Source of the DNA: CADEED01 sp039931065
GTDB lineage: Bacteria > Pseudomonadota > Gammaproteobacteria > Steroidobacterales > Steroidobacteraceae
Reading direction: 5' to 3'
Assembly: GCA_039931065.1 (NCBI GenBank)
Contig: JBDTSP010000019.1
Location: forward strand, 1-64,000
Length of the DNA: 64,000 nt
Shown: piece by piece, positions 63,086 through 64,000 of the stretch
Layout: each line of letters starts with the position of its first letter
Position numbering within the stretch: position 1 is the stretch's first letter
Notes under the pieces: model-generated
What the model was told of the DNA's origin: nothing
Database searches by the model: none
The model's input: only the letters and a program-made list of their open reading frames with translations
Position numbers and translations under genes: made by a program

Positions 63086-63612
63086 CAGTAGCGGCGCTTC
63101 AACATGAGGTTGAAAGGGAACTCCATCGTGCAGGGCTTCCCGGCGCACAGCGCAGGTTTGTACTTCGTCATCAGCAAGACCGACGCGGCGAAATTCAACA
63201 TCGCCGGATCGTCGACGTCTCCGTACACCTCGACTTTCTGGCCCTTTCCGTCAGGACCCACGGTCACGGCCATGCGCAGATACCCACTCGCCACGCGCTG
63301 AGTCTGCCCTTTCACGATGGCCTTTACGATGGGCCTCATCCCTTCGAGCGGATATGGCGGCTCGTCGCCCGGCGCAATCGATTCGTACATCTCGTTGAAA
63401 TAGCTCTTCTCTTCGGGCGTCAGCTGTTCATACGTCTTGTCGAACGGAATCTTCGTGCTCCACGCGACCTGTCTGCGGAGAATCGAGCCGGTCGATGAGG
63501 TCGCCTCTTTGAGCGTGCGCTGGGCCGGGGAGTCATTGGGAGCAACCTGCGCCGACACGCTCCCGGTGACACACAAGGAGATCAGCAGCAGGAAAGTCAG
63601 GCAGGTTTTCAT
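63085..63612 (-). CDS. Exported TonB C-terminal-like protein
   Basis: A 175-residue exported protein (signal peptide cleaved near VSA-QVAP). The C-terminal part YLRMAVTVGPDGKGQKVEV with ALCAGKPCTMEFPFNLML resembles the TonB C-terminal beta-alpha-beta domain, but the membrane anchor plus Pro-rich spacer of true TonB is absent. Two cysteines (ALCAGKPC) could form a disulfide. Function is unknown. ATG 63612 is chosen as it begins the signal peptide. Confidence 0.72.
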   Translation of the reverse strand: MKTCLTFLLLISLCVTGSVSAQVAPNDSPAQRTLKEATSSTGSILRRQVAWSTKIPFDKTYEQLTPEEKSYFNEMYESIAPGDEPPYPLEGMRPIVKAIVKGQTQRVASGYLRMAVTVGPDGKGQKVEVYGDVDDPAMLNFAASVLLMTKYKPALCAGKPCTMEFPFNLMLKRRY

Positions 63613-63628
63613 GCGACTGGCCGCCTCG

Positions 63629-63745
63629 TCATTGGTTCGGGAACTGCTGAAGCTCGAGGCGCAGCGATAGATAGAGGTTGCGCACCGTTTCGCTCGCCAA
63701 CAACGGAATCGCGAACAGGAGGCGCTCGTGGCCTGCAAACATCAT
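63629..63745 (-). CDS. 38-residue ORF coupled to the RDD gene
   Basis: An ORF of 38 residues (MMFAGHERLLFAIPLLASE onward, ending LQQFPNQ) whose ATG overlaps the RDD stop by four bases (ATGA). Third codon positions are mostly G or C, as in real genes here. Amphipathic, no known family. It ends 16 bases before the TonB-like start. Small translated leader or short membrane-associated peptide are both possible. Confidence 0.5.
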   Translation of the reverse strand: MMFAGHERLLFAIPLLASETVRNLYLSLRLELQQFPNQ

Positions 63746-64000
63746 GCGTGACGGATGACGACGACGGTGCCCGCGAGCTTGTCGTGCCAGGACTGCTTGC
63801 GCGGATCGAATGCCACCCAGACAAAACCCAGCATGAACACGAGCGTCGATACGTAGTAGGCGAAGTAGCGGCCGATCGCCTGACCACCCGACATGGGCCC
63901 GCCGGTTTCGGCATCGACGATCTGCATCGACAGCATCATCTTGCCCGGAGTCGCATGCCTGGTTTTCCAGAAGACGATCGTCGCGAGCGCCGGCAACACG
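63742..64000 (-). CDS. RDD family membrane protein (3' part only)
   Basis: C-terminal part of an RDD family protein; the start lies beyond the window. Two hydrophobic segments (LPALATIVFWK; YFAYYVSTLVFMLGFVWVAF) and the typical TPGKMMLSMQIVDAETG and RKQSWHDKLAGTVVV blocks. Function of the family is poorly known; some are Na+/H+ antiporters. Confidence 0.85.
   Translation of the reverse strand, partial: VLPALATIVFWKTRHATPGKMMLSMQIVDAETGGPMSGGQAIGRYFAYYVSTLVFMLGFVWVAFDPRKQSWHDKLAGTVVVIRHA

Overview
The window is a stretch of core chromosome from a high-GC gammaproteobacterium. Gene content and order point there: rne, the sdh cluster with sdhE and ygfX, rpoE-rseA-rseB, lepA-lepB-rnc-era-recO-pdxJ-acpS, surE-pcm, truD-ispF-ispD-ftsB, and an RpfE-like gene beside recJ as in xanthomonads. 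I infer a lineage near Xanthomonadales/Nevskiales/Steroidobacterales; no rRNA or tRNA gene is present to confirm it. Coding density is very high, most genes are on the minus strand, and many neighbours overlap by 1-4 bases (ATGA, GTGA, TAGTG, TGATG), which implies long translationally coupled operons. I see no CRISPR array, IS element, prophage or integrative element.

Layout. 0-3.5 kb: RNase E, then a converging small-membrane-protein/low-molecular-weight phosphatase pair. 3.6-8.6 kb: three exported plus-strand genes (PKD-metalloprotease lipoprotein, second lipoprotein, periplasmic-sensor diguanylate cyclase), closed by a 29-bp perfect inverted repeat. 8.6-16.6 kb: an envelope operon on the minus strand (comEC, exbB, exbD, msbA, lpxK, a Trm112-like gene, kdsB, MOSC) that serves lipid A/Kdo synthesis and export. 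17.1-20.3 kb: the lipoprotein-release transporter (two LolC/E paralogues and LolD). 20.4-25 kb: mfd and csiV. 25-29 kb: LOV-like/GGDEF protein, nagZ, rlmD, exonuclease. 29.2-39 kb: acpS, pdxJ, recO, era, rnc, DUF4845, lepB, lepA, a glutaredoxin-like gene and the sigma-E module. 39-43.3 kb: succinate dehydrogenase with two assembly factors. 43.3-52.2 kb: ygfZ, hydrolase-like gene, murI, lysS, prfB (with its +1 frameshift), GNAT, recJ, RpfE-like, Mth938-like. 52.2-52.5 kb: an AT-rich convergent spacer with long inverted repeats. 52.5-58 kb: pcm, surE, smr, a crotonase, truD, ispF, ispD, ftsB. 58-64 kb: a Phd/PIN toxin-antitoxin pair, a tiny lysine-rich protein, an M16 peptidase, and an accessory-looking run (VOC, YdeI-like, GGCT-like, TonB-C-like, a 38-residue ORF, RDD) that leaves the window.

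The genes are overwhelmingly housekeeping, and I found no obvious new multi-gene system. The points most worth a second look are proteins that keep a fold but have lost catalytic residues (a LOV-like/GGDEF protein that retains its c-di-GMP I-site, the ComEC beta-lactamase domain, an alpha/beta hydrolase without its nucleophile), a recurring leaderless-promoter pattern, long intergenic inverted repeats, unusually frequent TA-rich heptamers, and several very small genes.
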